Below are positions 35,001-46,724 of a stretch of DNA of 64,000 nt, one piece after another; within the stretch, counting starts at the first letter, position 1, and each line of letters begins with the position of its first letter. The stretch comes from Megalopta genalis. Lineage: Eukaryota > Arthropoda > Insecta > Hymenoptera > Halictidae. The notes under the pieces were generated by a model. The model made no database searches. It was given only the letters and a program-made list of their open reading frames with translations, and was not told the origin of the DNA. Position numbers and translations under genes: made by a program. Location: positions 38,749,087 through 38,813,086 of the forward strand of contig NC_135013.1 of the NCBI RefSeq assembly GCF_051020955.1. Direction: 5' to 3'.

Positions 35001-35839
35001 AGAATGGCTTAAGACGGAGTTAAAATTTAAAAAAATAAGGTAACCGTTATTCCTTAAATGTATATGACATATCTCTTCGAACTATCATAACGTTGTGAAA
35101 TTATATCAAGTAATGCGCCTTAAATTCTGTTTGAAAGAGTGGAAACATTGAGCAGTTGATAAGTCTGAACCGTGAATTTTCTTCTGAATTTCATGAAACG
35201 ATTACAGAAGGGTTGCAAAGCGGTTGTATTTTCTGTCCGTTTTGCGGGTTCCAAAGAAAAGGCTCGAGTCGCATGCGACCGGTGTGAACGCCGCCAATAA
35301 CGCCGATTCCTTTCTCTCTTTCTAGCGTATCGCCACCGTTCCGGCGTGGCCGATGCCTAGGCGACCACATCCCGAAGTGATCTAGTTTTGGTCTCCCAGC
35401 AAGCGTCGCTCGGCAACGCTTCGCAACGCTCGTGAAGATCGAAAGTCCCGATGGCCGGCGGCCAACCATCTTTTCATTATGTCGCTGTCCCCCGCAGAAA
35501 TGTGTATTTCATCCCGAACAAGCGGCAATCGAGATAATAGGGTAATCATTAATGCCAGAGAGATCAAAGAGAGAGGCTCCCCGAGACCACTATTTAGGAG
35601 ACGCGAAAACCATTCCGGCAACATCCAGAAATCATCCGTTGTCACTTTTATCGATCGGATCGTAATCTTCCGACTCGGATTATTTAGAATTAATTGGAGA
35701 AAGAAGAAGGAAGCCGGATCTTGAGAAGAATTTTCATGGGGATTCGAGAGAGAAGATTCGATAAATGCTAACTTTCGCTTGCAGGCGCGATTCCCGACGC
35801 ACTGTGGTCTGGCGAAGCAGCGATTCGTAGCCAAAATTA
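35001..35839. other. Unassigned sequence before the mariner cluster
   Basis: AT-rich then mixed. A 172-codon minus-strand frame (35382-35900) runs into the terminal repeat of the adjacent mariner and has no recognisable domain, so I do not call it a gene. Confidence 0.5.
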
Positions 35840-36398
35840 TTAGGTCTACCAGAAAGTTCTGTCCGTTTTCGAATTGAAATATAACACAATTTTCATACAT
35901 TTAATAATATTTATCGTAGAACATACTTTCCATCGTTACTTATGACTTCTTGCCAGCGTGATGGCAACTTGTAAATGCCATTTTTAAAAATTGATTTATT
36001 TTTAGAGGCGAAGAACTCAACTAGTGCTTGCTTGACATCAGCTTCAGTTTTGAATTTTTTTCCTGTAAAAAGTTTTGCAAAGAAGGAAACAAGTGATAAT
36101 CGGAGGGTGCTGGGTCTGGGGAGTATGGTGGATGCGACAGAATTTCCCAGCCTAGCTCTGCGATTTTCTGACGAGTCGCCAAAGCAGCATGTGATCTGGC
36201 ATTATCATCGGTAGCCATGTTTTCACGATCGCGTCTCACTTAATAATGACATGAGACATCTTTGTTTCAGTTTATTTAGGAGAGTACATATGTGTAAATG
36301 CAACGATAAAGAGAGATAGTCGTATATGTCTCAAATCAACATGTGCATATGGATTGAAACTTGAAGTGACACTGGACAGAACTTTCCGGTAGACCGAA
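35840..36398 (-). mobile_element. Internally deleted mariner element A
   Basis: The left end TTAGGTCTACCAGAAAGTTC and the right end (reverse complement TTCGGTCTACCGGAAAGTTC) form near-perfect inverted repeats, with TA on both flanks. At 559 bp it is less than half the roughly 1.3 kb of a full mariner. It holds the C-terminal part of a mariner transposase on the minus strand. Confidence 0.92.
35878..36239 (-). pseudogene. Mariner transposase, C-terminal half, frameshifted
   Basis: The minus strand encodes the last part of a mariner DDD transposase, the enzyme that cuts and pastes its own element at TA sites. The second and third catalytic aspartates are seen in DDNARSH and YSPDPAPSDYH, 34 residues apart, the D34D hallmark. 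The frame then breaks in a run of A near 36060. In the next frame the usual tail continues (ALVEFFASKNKSIFKNGIYK, LPSRWQEVISNDGKY) and stops close to the left terminal repeat. The N-terminal helix-turn-helix domain and the first catalytic aspartate are absent. The gene is dead. Identification as mariner is firm; the subfamily is not assigned. Confidence 0.9.
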
Positions 36399-36628
36399 TA
36401 CTTTAACAATGTTTCAAGGTTTAAGATTATGACACAGTAAGTTGTTGAATTCATCTCTCGAAGAAACAAGTCCCATTTGAACAACTTTTAACAGTTTTTC
36501 TGTAAGTCTTCCTAAAGTTTAAATTGTGATATGCAATAAGAAATGGATACATGATGCACAAATAACTAAAATAAATCAAATCACCGACATAATAGTATAG
36601 TACAAACTTAGATATTGAAACTCTAATA
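36399..36628. other. Short spacer between two mariners
   Basis: AT-rich DNA between the right end of element A and the left end of element B. Nothing is recognised. Confidence 0.5.
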
Positions 36629-37000
36629 TTAGGTTGGCTAACAAGTAATGGCGTTTTTTCCCAAAAGAAAGCAATACAGCTTTTACAACGCAATTAACTT
36701 CATTTCAAACCACAAATTCGCCGTATAGCCAGACAGTTTATAGTTTAAGCTTATTTTTAAAATAAGTCAAGGTTTTTGTCCTATTACTGATAATTTGCTC
36801 TATTACTTCCGAAAAGGAAAAGATGCTGTGCAAGCAGATAAAAAGTTATGAGAACGCGGTATCATAAAGCTGCCTGAAAGATGGCAAAATGTAGTCGAAC
36901 GAAATGGAACATATATCATTGATTAAAGATTTTCCTTTTACGGAAAATTTGTCTTTCGTTTACAAAGGAAAAAAGTGCAATGACGTACAGCCCAACGCAA
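36629..37000 (+). mobile_element. Short mariner derivative B
   Basis: The left end TTAGGTTGGCTAACAAGTAA matches the reverse complement of the right end (TTGCGTTGGGCTGTACGTCA) with substitutions, and the match continues into TTTTTTCC. TA flanks both sides. 372 bp, carrying only the last part of the transposase gene, so it is a deletion derivative. Confidence 0.82.
36820..36925 (+). pseudogene. Mariner transposase 3' remnant in element B
   Basis: Plus-strand translation gives a broken frame containing RGIIKLPERWQNVVERNGTY and then a stop, the conserved tail found just before the stop of mariner transposases (W-x2-G-I-x-x-L-P-x-R-W). A stop codon lies a few residues upstream of RGIIKL, so the fragment is disrupted as well as truncated. 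No catalytic motifs remain. The same tail, more decayed, occurs at 39942. Together they mark one mariner lineage distinct from element A. Confidence 0.75.
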
Positions 37001-38567
37001 TAATTATTTTCAAAAATTAGTTTCTTTAAATGTTCATTATCTGGTGTTCGTAACGTTAAATCTGATTTACAGAACTGCTCGATTCAGCTAATATTTTGCA
37101 ATTTAAAGCTCCGAGGGTTGCAAACCCTTTAGAAAACGCACCCGTTCAAAATGTGCAAATTTGGAAAATTGACTTTCGGCCATGGATCGCCGCACCGCCA
37201 GACCACTGTGCGACGCTTCGAACTTCTATATACAGGAAACCAGAGCATGGTTTCCATCTTCGGCGTTCCTAACGCGAGCCGCACGCCCAGGCATTCCTCG
37301 GAGACTACAAAATTGGCGCCGCGTCCGTCAAACGAAAAATTTACGAAACCACGGCACGAAGAGACTCGCCGGAGCGAATTCTCTCGCAGAGCCGCAGCTG
37401 CGAGCTTGCTACACAGCTCGGAACACTTTCCTCCGACATGCAAGGAGCTTTGCAATAGGCCTCGCCGTTCGTTCGACCGGTTCATCGGTGCGAAAAATCT
37501 TGATTACTAGAATTTCCGGACCTGTCGTCCGAAGACCGAAATGTCAGAGGCAGGACAACGCCGAGAGCCGGTCCATTTAATTGTCCATCGGCAGGCTCTA
37601 GCGGCCAGCGGATACGAGGATCGAGTATCGAAGGCCTGCGATCGTTAGGGATGGGAGTAAGCGGCTCCGTTGGAGCGAATCAGAACATTATTAGAGTCTA
37701 GATGCTGGTGAATCTATCATCGTCGATCAATCGTCCTGTCTCGGATCGCACAAGCTCTAATCGACGCGTCAATTGCTGAAAATCGACCCGAAAAATTCTC
37801 GGAAAATTAAAATGATTTCACGCCGACCGTACCATCGCCGGTCAAATAACCGCTTCGACAATTCTTATTCTTATCGTTTAATCATTTAATAAATGTATGC
37901 ATCCAAACAAAATATAAAAAAAAATATTGCTAAATATCCAAGTAAATTCAATCTTGTAATTCTCAAAAGACAACGTATATTCGCATCGAAACTGAAACCG
38001 GAGAGTGAACATTTGTGACAATTGATGGTGGTTCAACTCTTTCGCATTCTAAACAATTCTATAAAATTAAATTTTGATTTATTGATTTCATAACAAAATT
38101 TTATAAAAATAAATTTTGAGAACTGGTCGAGAATTAGCGTCGTCGACGTGTCAAATTGGGTGCCGATGTGTTGAGACCTACGGTACGAAAGTATTTCCCG
38201 TCTTTCCACGTTGTTAATTGTATTTGTCAGAGATCGTGGAGTTTTCTCAGAAGATTGCGTTCGAAAAGTTGCGTCGATCCGATTTTTAGGTTCGAGTGCG
38301 AGCGAGGCGAGTAGGCAGCGCGTGTACGGCTGGCGACTGGCTCGCATAGATCGGCTCGATCCCATCTCTATCGACGCGTGTACACGGCCGGGTGGATACG
38401 GGACACGGTGTACGGTATACGTTATACGTTATACAGATTGTGGGCGGGGTGGTCCAGAGAAAGCCTCGACAAGGCTCGCTCGCTCGCGCGCGGTCTCCGC
38501 TCCGCTCCGGTCGCTCGGCTCGCTCGGCTCCGCACGCTCGGCCTGCCTCGGAAAATATACGCTATAC

Positions 38568-38601
<34 letters not shown>

Positions 38602-39191
38602 TGCTGCAGCAGGCTGCAGTTCGTGCCACCGCGAGGCGTGTGCCGTTTTTTACCCGGCCGCCGCGCGGAATAGGCTCGCCGGTTGGCCATTCGGCCGCTT
38701 ACTCCGCGTTTTAGAGCCCGCTCGGCGAAAGAGAGAAGCTTACTCTTACCGCCTCGACGTAGATAACGTCGCAATAGTGCCCACTTAAATGTCATTACGC
38801 GCTCCCTCCCTCCGGCCCTCCCCTCGGTCGCAGTCGGAGCTGTCGCCTCCTGCCAACGAGCGCTCTCTTTCTCCGGGGCGCACCGTTTCCGAGGGAGCCA
38901 GGCCAGGACCGAGGGGGCCGGATCGATCTCGAAGACGTCGACTAGAACGACGTTATCGGCCAGCCGGACCGTTTACGTAAGCTAGTTAGCGGGGTTCCTA
39001 TCCGAAGCTACCTATTATAGTAGCCGTGATAACGTCGGGGCACCCGGCTTGCTCGCGGAACGACCGGACGCGATTCTTTGTCCACTGGACACAATGCTAG
39101 CGAAAATCTCGAGAACAGGAATGCTCGATGTCCGATTGACATTCGGACATATTCCCAATCCTGGCAGGACGGTGGCTGGGTCAATTTTAAC
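37001..39191. other. Unassigned sequence, partly leader-like
   Basis: 37140-37860 and 38200-39180 are GC-rich, with AT-rich sequence between. 38250-38700 contains TATACGT repeats near 38415, CTCGG/CTCGC runs, and a CAG array. It could be a 5' leader or promoter region, but no start site or coding exon can be supported. Confidence 0.45.
38572..38601. repeat. (CAG)n trinucleotide repeat
   Basis: About nine CAG/AGC units followed by ATGCTGCAGCAGGCTGCAG, which adds inverted CTG copies. Frames read Gln, Ser or Ala runs on the plus strand. No flanking protein resemblance supports coding. Confidence 0.9.
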
Positions 39192-39441
39192 TTAATCCTT
39201 TGCACTTGAAGTTATTTTAACTGTAAATCTAAATTAATTTTTCTGACTTATGGTATTTCCATCTTATATGGCAAAGTGCATTTTATGCATACGAAATTTA
39301 TAGTCTTGCGACTCGTACAACAATGAAACGATTTAACAATTTCTTACACGTCTAGACTTTTATAATATAAAAGTTATCTTGGAACGTGATGTAACAATTT
39401 CAATGGTGCCTCAGAGTCACCACTCGAGTGCAAAGGGTTAA
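39192..39441. mobile_element. TTAACCCTTTGCACTCGA family, copy 3
   Basis: TTAATCCTTTGCACTTGAAG at the left and CACTCGAGTGCAAAGGGTTAA at the right, with TTAA at both ends. Its interior matches copies 1 and 4 in reverse orientation (GTCTTGCGACTCGTACAA against GAGTCACGAGACTCAA). About 250 bp. Confidence 0.85.
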
Positions 39442-39650
39442 ATCGTGCAGTTAGGTGCTGAATTCTCGACGATTAAATTGTATAAATTGCTATTAAGTTA
39501 GGAAGAACGAACAGGCTAATAAATATATACGAGAAATATCTTGAAAAATGTGTTTTGCAAAATTGTCGAATAAAGCTGAGAATTTTTGTAAATAGGAGAC
39601 GGAAGTAACAGGAATCAAATGAGAATTAATTGTTCCTTTTAATGGTTTTA
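39442..39650. other. Spacer between two short elements of one family
   Basis: About 210 bp of AT-rich DNA with nothing recognised. Confidence 0.5.
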
Positions 39651-39894
39651 TTAATCCTTTGCGCTCGAGTGCTATAACTCTGAGGCATTACTGAAATTGT
39701 TACGTTCCAAGATAATTTCCATAATGTCAAACTTTATAATTAAAAAATTGTTAAAAGTGTACCTGCTGCATGAGTCACGAGACTCAATTTCATGCGCATA
39801 AAATAAACTTTGTTGTATGAAACGGAAATGCTATAAGTCAGAAAAATTATTTTAGATTTATTTATTTAAAATGGCTTCGAGTGCAAAGGGTTGA
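39651..39894. mobile_element. TTAACCCTTTGCACTCGA family, copy 4
   Basis: TTAATCCTTTGCGCTCGAGT at the left and CTTCGAGTGCAAAGGGTTGA at the right; the right TTAA has become TTGA. The interior aligns with copy 1 (CTCTGAGGCATTACTGAAAT, AATTGTTAAAAGTGTACC). About 244 bp. Confidence 0.85.
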
Positions 39895-39941
39895 GTCAGC
39901 AATAATGCAACGGCAGTCTCAAATTCTTCCGATATCTTAAA

Positions 39942-40075
39942 GTCTAGACTGAAAGATGACAAAATATAATCGAACAAAATGGAAAATATATTACTGATTA
40001 AAAATTGTATTTTTATGGAAAATTTGTTTTTCGATTACGGAGAAAAAAAATGCAAAAGTACTCTAGTTATAAACA
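39942..40075 (+). pseudogene. Solo mariner 3' fragment, same lineage as element B
   Basis: CTGAAAGATGACAAAATATA, ATCGAACAAAATGGAAAATA, GGAAAATTTGTTTTTCG and following bases align with 36880-36990, where the intact-frame version encodes LPERWQNVVERNG. Here several codons are changed and one is a stop, and no terminal repeat is visible on either side. It is a truncated, older copy. The 131-codon plus frame that starts inside it (39979) is therefore an artefact of decay. Confidence 0.7.
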
Positions 40076-40980
40076 TCGTCAATAGTGCAGTTGCCAGAAT
40101 GGTCCGCCGTCGAAGGTTTAAACGTGCCTTCGAAGCTAACAATCGAAGTCTACGAGGCAAAGCGATCTTCTCGCACCTCGTGGTTTCTTGGTTTGCACGT
40201 CGCGGCATAAAGATGAAATTTTCGATGTGCCCACTTGCGGTGGCGATAAAAGCGTTAATAAGGCTTTCTAAGCGAGTCGGAAGAAGTTCAGTCACGGGAT
40301 GCGTGGAGATCGACGAAGACGGCCTCGGTCTGCAGACACGTCGCGCAAAAGTGGAGATCGTCCGGTCGATCTAGTTTCTTCCTCGGCTTACGTCGCGCGA
40401 TGAAAGCGAAGAGACTCTCTCGTCTGACCGTGGAAGGATCGAGTGATACTGGATACGTCGCCGGCCTCGAAAGTAATATCGAAAGTGAAGCTGCCGACAC
40501 AAGCAGCAAAAAGTCCTCGATACTCTCCGGTTTCGATCATTTATTTTCAATCGGCGCGGCGCGGCGCGGCTCGGCGCGGCTACCGCCGCCGCGTGGATTA
40601 GAGAGAGGACTCGAGAGGCGACGACGCGACGCGCGACGCCTCGCGAAACCGATCGCGATTCTACCGACGAAACCGAGAGTTTCCGATCTGAAAGTTCGAT
40701 CGGATCGATGGCCACGAGGTCGACCAGTTTTCCGCGAGAGATCTGTCTTTCTCTTCGGCGCGCGCTCCGCTACGCGACATTCGGGAATCGATGTCGAGTC
40801 GTTGACTACACCCCTGGAAGAGTATCGAAGACAATAACCGACGATGATCAACGTGGATCGAACATAATCGATCATTGAAATTATTTCCATCTTTACCCTC
40901 CGACTGCGGACTCTTTCATGATTATCCAATTGACGATGCTTAGGACAATTTATAGCTTATTCTATGTAATTTTTATTTCA

Positions 40981-41030
40981 TTTATTTATTTATTTAAATT
41001 AAAATTCGAAGCGAGTTTACATAAACTGTT
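40981..41030 (-). mobile_element. Possible retroposon 3' tail
   Basis: On the minus strand AT-rich sequence ends in repeated AAATAAATAAAT. It may be a LINE tail or simply a tetranucleotide microsatellite. Confidence 0.15.
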
Positions 41031-41120
41031 CATCTAAACCGCTGATTCGCTGATTCTGTATTAATATTAATATCAGCTTTTTGTGATATTAACATCATAA
41101 TATCATATATTTATTGTCAA

Positions 41121-41310
41121 AAATAAGTGTTTAGCCGTATATATACATATACTATTTTGTTATATTATTTTATTATATATTATTATATTTATATTATATC
41201 ATATTTATTATATATTATTATATATTATTATATTTATATTATATCATATTTATTATATTTTCTTATATGTATATTATTATACTTATATTATATTATTATA
41301 TATATATATT
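41121..41310. repeat. TATTATAT-rich low-complexity array
   Basis: Irregular units of TATATTATTATAT and TTATATCATATT for about 190 bp. The all-Ile/Tyr frame through it is an artefact. Confidence 0.9.
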
Positions 41311-42428
41311 GACTGCAAATATGTCTGTTTTGTCGCTATTGTCATAACAATTTGAAATGTCCCATACAAACTTTTCCTATTCTTGCAGATACAACAGCTG
41401 TTCATTTAATTTGGCCACAGACTACCCGATAAACTTAACCGCAATTAAACAATTAAAATAAAACCTGTTCCATAAAGAGGACATGTGTTAATCAAAACTT
41501 TTGTCGCTGATTCAGTAGCTTCGACCATCGTGAATCGTCTCCGAGATTTTTTGTCACGATCTTCTGCTCGTCCAACTGGAAATCATTGGCATAGATTAAC
41601 GCAGAGGTTTATTATCCTAACCGACGTCAGAATAGCGGTGATAGATATTCGCGCAGACGCGAAATTGCGATCGGGATCGTTGAAATATTTCAATTGCTGG
41701 GTGCCGACTAAATGGAGTGCCGTTCCAAGCGGCAGCTAAAGGAATCCGTATGAAATGCGACCGCGGCTCGCGGGCATAGCGATCGAAACGCACTCGGAAG
41801 TGGCTGCGAATCGTTCCGCGAACGGTTCGACGAAGGAAGTGGACTATTTTCCGCGAACGTGCCGCAGACTCTCGATGGACCGACCGGTAGCCTCGCTCGG
41901 AGGATGGAAAGTGAAAAGCTAGCGAGCCGCGCGCGTCGGTCTGGAAGGACAAAAATCGTCCGGCAAAAATGATCGGTCCAACGAGTTTAATCCGCGTGTT
42001 GGCGTTTTGTGCATTTTATGCGACAAAAATCGAGCAGACAAACCACAAACCGGTAAAAACGACACTCCTGTTAAATCCGCCGACGCAAAAAGTTCGCAAT
42101 AAAAATCGGCGATCTAGCCTTTAACGACTTTTATCCAATTTCGCCTCGGACGTTCAGCCGCGCATCGTTAACCTACAGGTAAATTGCTTGTAAAACCTAA
42201 TTGACCCCAGACAGAATTCTAGAATTCTAACCATCAGATAGAATAGCATCGCGAAGTAGCTACAATTCCTTAATCGGAAATGGCGACACGTAGTTTATCA
42301 TCCCCGTGACGTAGCATCGAGCAAAAAGCCTGCTTCCGCGCGATCATCGTGATCATCCGGAACAGCCGGGTAACAGACCCATAAGCGTGATGAATATAAT
42401 CAGAATAACAAATAAAAAGGGACCAACA

Positions 42429-42640
42429 CGAAGAAGAAGAAGAAGAAGAAGAAGAGGAACAGGAAGAGGAGCTCGAGAAGCAGCGCGAGCAAAAAGGAGG
42501 GTCGTATAGTCGGTCGCCGCGCCGCGCCGCGTCGGAGAGAAAGGAGACAAAGAGGCTCGAGGATCGCGAGGGGGAAGCTGAAGGAGAGAAGGAAGAAGAA
42601 GAAGAAGAAGAAGAAGCAGGAGCAGAAGAAGACGAAGAGA
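42429..42640. repeat. GAA polypurine tracts with GC spacer
   Basis: Two GAA-rich tracts (42429-42462 and 42580-42640) frame a CGCCG pentamer stretch at 42515-42535. The Ser-rich and Phe-rich minus frames come from the repeats. Confidence 0.85.
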
Positions 42641-43620
42641 GGAGAGAACGCTCGGGTCTCTCGCTCGCTCGCGACATTCAAGACATTCAAGAACCGTAGC
42701 TCTCGATCCATTTGCCGTGCAGACCGCACGTGCAGCCAGGTGTGGACGAGCCCTAAGATAGTGTTAGTGTTTGCGGTGTGCTCGCGTGGCGGGCGGCAGT
42801 CGCGACCCACATCCCGAGCTCCGGAGATAAAGTGCTCCGAGAGTCCGCTCGCCGAGCAGCGGTTCTCATCGCGACCCCGCCTATCCGCGGGCCGTTATCA
42901 TCGCTTTATCAGCGGCCGATCTCGGGTGAACGGTACGGTCTTCCGCGAATCGGCGAATCAGCGTGCCGGCGGTTCGTATTCGCGGTGGCCCGACCCGGCC
43001 CGAGCCGGACCGCTCGCGGGTCGTTCGCCGCGAAACGCAATCCGGCCATTACACGGCTATTATTTATGATCCGGCACGGAGTTGGCTAACGGCGAATCGG
43101 AGACGCGGCCACCGGGGAAATCGCTCGGAGTATCTGGGCCCGGCGATCTACCGGTCGGTTTTAATTAGCCGAACGGCGTGTCGCGCGGCGTGCCGCCGGT
43201 TTCGCGGGCCGCGTCCGCGATCGAATATTTCGCCGCGCAACCTTGACCAACAGAGAGGAGCCTCGCCCAGCGGCCGGCCGCGTGAAAGTAGAAACTAATC
43301 CGCGGGACGCGCCAGCGACGCTCGCGATTTTTCGAAGACCGGCCGCAACGCGTTCTCTTCGGGGCCGCGAGACCGGGAGACGAGAAAGAGCAAGGGAGAC
43401 ACGCGGCTCCGGAGAACGCGGAGGTGGAGAAGGTGGCAGAATCTCTCCAGCTCCGGCCTGGCGAGCTGTGTGCGTGGAGAACGCTCCTGGAAGTCGGTGG
43501 TAGTCGGGTTCGCTGGCTGTTCGCCGCTATCGATGCATCTACGCCTCGGATTACGCCTCGGTTTCTCAACGTTCACCTCCTCTTCCGTCTCCTCCCCGCC
43601 CCTCCCTCGCGATCCTCTCA

Positions 43621-43676
43621 CCCTTCCTCCTCCTCCTCCTCCTCCGCCTTCTGCTGGTGCTGCTGGTGCTGCTCTT
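43621..43676. repeat. (TCC)n and (CTG)n repeats
   Basis: TCC triplets run into CTGCTGGTGCTGCTGGTG. A further pyrimidine tract of TCTCG/TCTCC pentamers lies at 43771-43806. Confidence 0.85.
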
Positions 43677-44400
43677 TCACCACCGTAAACCACCTCCGTC
43701 CAGCGCCGTTTCATCGAGTGTCCCCGCGAGCCAGCTGAATCCGTTTCCCTTTTGCGATGGAACGTCGAATCTCCTCTCGTCTCGTCTCCTCTCCTCTCCT
43801 CTCCTATCGCCGCGTCCCGTCCGCCTTACCAGCTCGGGGAGCGCGGCACGACCATAGCCGACAACTTCCGGTAGCCCCGTGGAACTCGTCGCGATTCGAC
43901 GGCCAACGTGATTTATCTCGCGGAATTTCACGGCGGCCCGTTTATTGGTCCGCCAGCGAACCGCGATGAATTTCAATCGGGACGTTCGCCGGCGATCCGG
44001 CCGCGTAATTAACCGGAAGCACGTAATCGATACGCTCGGGAACTGGCTGCTCGATCGGCATCACGTGCCGGACCCTTGCCACGATTACTTTGATCCGTGG
44101 GCTCGGACGGTCGTCGAGCTTCCGTCGTCTTCTTTCGACGATATTTAACGGGTTCTCGATAGTAAAACAGTCGTAAGCGGACTTTTATCCACGCGTCTTC
44201 GGCGAACATCGCGGAGAAAGTACGAAATGCCCGTCTTTTCTTCGAGCACAACCAGAGCCGCGACCACCTTGCGTGCCAATTAGACGCGCTCTTAAAACCA
44301 GTCGTTGCAGTAAATGGTCCGTCCCAGCGCCGCCATTTCGTTCGAAAGTCAAAATAGAACAATGCGTTTCTGTACTTTGAGACAGTTACGAGGATTATCG

Positions 44401-46700
44401 CTAGATTGTCCGTTAACCCGCGAGCATCGCGTGGGAGAAGGAAACGTACCCTTTATCTACCGACAGTTATGACAGCAATTTATATTTTGTATATCTTAAT
44501 TTATATATATTTTTTATATTTTACGTTTCATAATTTTCTTACCTTTATTTTCTTCATATTTTTTAATACTTTAAGATCGGATACCAACAGCAGGGAGTTC
44601 CTTAAAAAATGTCGCGAAAGCTGCAGGAATTTCATGAACAATAATAATAAATTATTTATTGTAACAGCACGTAAGAACTGAAGTTCTTACTGAACGTAAG
44701 ATCTTAAGTTCTTTTTTAAGAACTGAAAGATTGTTATTTAAAAGAAAACTCTCTTGCTTCTTTTAAATACTGCACAATCATTAAAAAGGTAAATAAAGTG
44801 TTAACAATGACCTTACAGCACAAATTATTTCGTACAGCATTATTTGAAGTGGTCAGTTCCCAAAGCTTTTTTTTCCTTTTTATCGCGACAACAAACAAAG
44901 AACAACGACAGAAATCGTCTGTCTCGTTACGCTGTCCGGAAAACGTCGATTTTCCAAACACGAAGTGGTGCATCCCGTTAATTAATCGGACAACACCGGA
45001 TCCACGGGATGATCTCTGTTCGCTGAAACCGTTCCAGCAGGAATTAATTGTTGCTCCAGTGATCTCGAACATCCCACGACCATGGTGGAGAGCAACGCGT
45101 CCGTTCCATTACTTTCTCCCTTTTGGTTTTTTTCGTCGAGCAAGATCGCCTCCGTTCGCTCGCTCCTCCTCCGCTGCTTCTAGGCCGTTTCATCCGGCAG
45201 GTAAGTCGCCTTTTTGCCGCCCGTCGACCTATTCTCTTTCTGGCGAGGAAGACGCGTGCTTCGCGCCGCGCCGAGCCGCGCCGAGCCCGCGGCTTCCGCT
45301 CTCCGCTCTCGAAGATACGCACCAGCCCGGAAGCGACGACGCCGCTGCGGTTTTGCGTACGTCTCGACTTTCGATGGTTTGCGAGTCGATGATCGATATC
45401 CATATTTTTATGCTGGCCCGGGATCGATTCGCTTCCGGTTTCTCCGCACACGGAAGCGTTGCGTAAGAATTTCAGTAGCCGCCGCCGACACCGCCGCAAC
45501 GATCTACGCTGCTCGAAGTCTCGCGGACGCGGCTGCCGTCCGATCGGCTGCGTTTAGGGTCGTTGACTCGCTGAATTATACCCCCCCTCCCCTCCCCCGT
45601 GCATTACGTATACGTATATATGTATGTACGTGCATGCGCGCAGAAAGGCCGAAAGAAAATGATCTTGTCGAAAAGTGTGAACGTGGATGCCGAAGAAAGG
45701 GAAAACGCAGTCGAACAGGTTCTATCCGCCGATTTCTTACGCGCCGCTAATTCTAACGTCATTTGCAATGGCTCGGCCATTTATGGGACCAAATGCGAAG
45801 CATTAAAGTAATAAATGAATCGTTACAATTTTCATCCAGGAAGAGAACCGGCAATTCGACGTCATATTTTCCGTGCGGCGAACGCATCAACATCATTAGC
45901 CACATTCGTAATTAGACCGATCGGCGATTTGGATCGATTAACGATCCCCGGGGACAGCCACTCCGCCGGCGAATCGCAGGTGCCGATGGCCGGAAGTGGC
46001 GACAGAAACGTCGAACGATCGATTGGAAACGATAAAACAGATAATCGTAAAGGTTAATCGCCCCCACGTCCAGCATTCGCGATATATGGGTCACTTTCTA
46101 CGAAACCTTCCGACCGTTCCACGGCGATATAACGAGACACGCGAATCGCCGCGCCACGCCGCTCCGATTGGAGAAGATCCTTTCCGAGAAACATGACCAC
46201 TCGGAGGTCCAGCATTCCGCGACATTAGATAATTGCTGCTGCGTTCCTTCTCTTCGGTGTCCCTCGACCGGCTCGACCCCCGTCCCCCCCTCTCGCCGTT
46301 GTCCCGCAATTTCGTCGAGAAAAAGCGGCTCGGCGGAGAGGAACGCGGAGTCGCAGTGCCGCAGCCGTTCCTCTTCCTCTTGCCGATGGAACCATAAAAG
46401 CGGCGATCGCGGAGAAATAGCTCGAGAAACACGCGAGCAATTATGTATGTTGTCCGGAGGAATTCACGACATGACAATCTTCGGCAACAAGGTGGAAATG
46501 AAACGCCTACGGCGGCTCCTAAGTGGTTAACTGGATCAATTAGCGGCCTTTAATCGTTTTTTGCGTGCGCTACACGCTCGTCTCGGCTGCAACGATGTCC
46601 GCCGTCGACACGAAACATCGATCGATCCAATCTTCCATAATTTTCGAATTTCAGTCACGATTACATCCTCCGGCAGGCGCGGATTGTCTTCCAAGATACC
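44401..46700. other. Unassigned sequence
   Basis: AT-rich at 44460-44800, with small inverted repeats built on AAGAACT/AGTTCTT at 44681-44728. GC-rich afterwards. The 222-codon plus frame at 44798-45466 crosses the AT-GC boundary, changes composition abruptly and is opposed on the minus strand; it is not supported as a gene. A good splice-donor-like GCAGGTAAGT occurs at 45196, with no identifiable exon. Confidence 0.45.
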
Positions 46701-46724
46701 ATCTTGCCTGCGTTGATAGCAGGA

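Larger units (their letters stand above)
40076..44400. other. Unassigned, mostly GC-rich sequence
   Basis: A 145-codon plus frame at 40400-40837 starts with protein-like composition (MKAKRLSRLTVEGSSDTGYV) but becomes Arg-rich over a CGGCG tract and is opposed by minus frames; not called. AT-rich repeats are at 41121-41310. Polypurine tracts lie at 42429-42462 and 42580-42640, then leader-like GC-rich sequence to 42900. TCC/CTG repeats are at 43621-43676. No exon is recognised. Confidence 0.45.

Noticed and set aside
35382..35900. 172-codon minus frame next to a mariner
   Set aside because: Its start lies inside the mariner terminal repeat region and the peptide resembles nothing known.
38429..38714. 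Poly-Gln/Ser/Ala frames over the CAG array
   Set aside because: All three frames are open and no flanking conserved peptide or splice context supports coding.
39979..40374. 131-codon plus frame
   Set aside because: It begins in a decayed mariner 3' fragment read in the wrong frame and continues into unrelated DNA.
45196..45210. Splice-donor-like GCAGGTAAGT
   Set aside because: There is no recognisable upstream exon or matching acceptor, and such a 10-mer is expected by chance in 64 kb.
44798..45466. 222-codon plus-strand frame
   Set aside because: Composition changes abruptly at the AT-GC boundary, a minus frame covers the same GC part, and no domain is recognisable.
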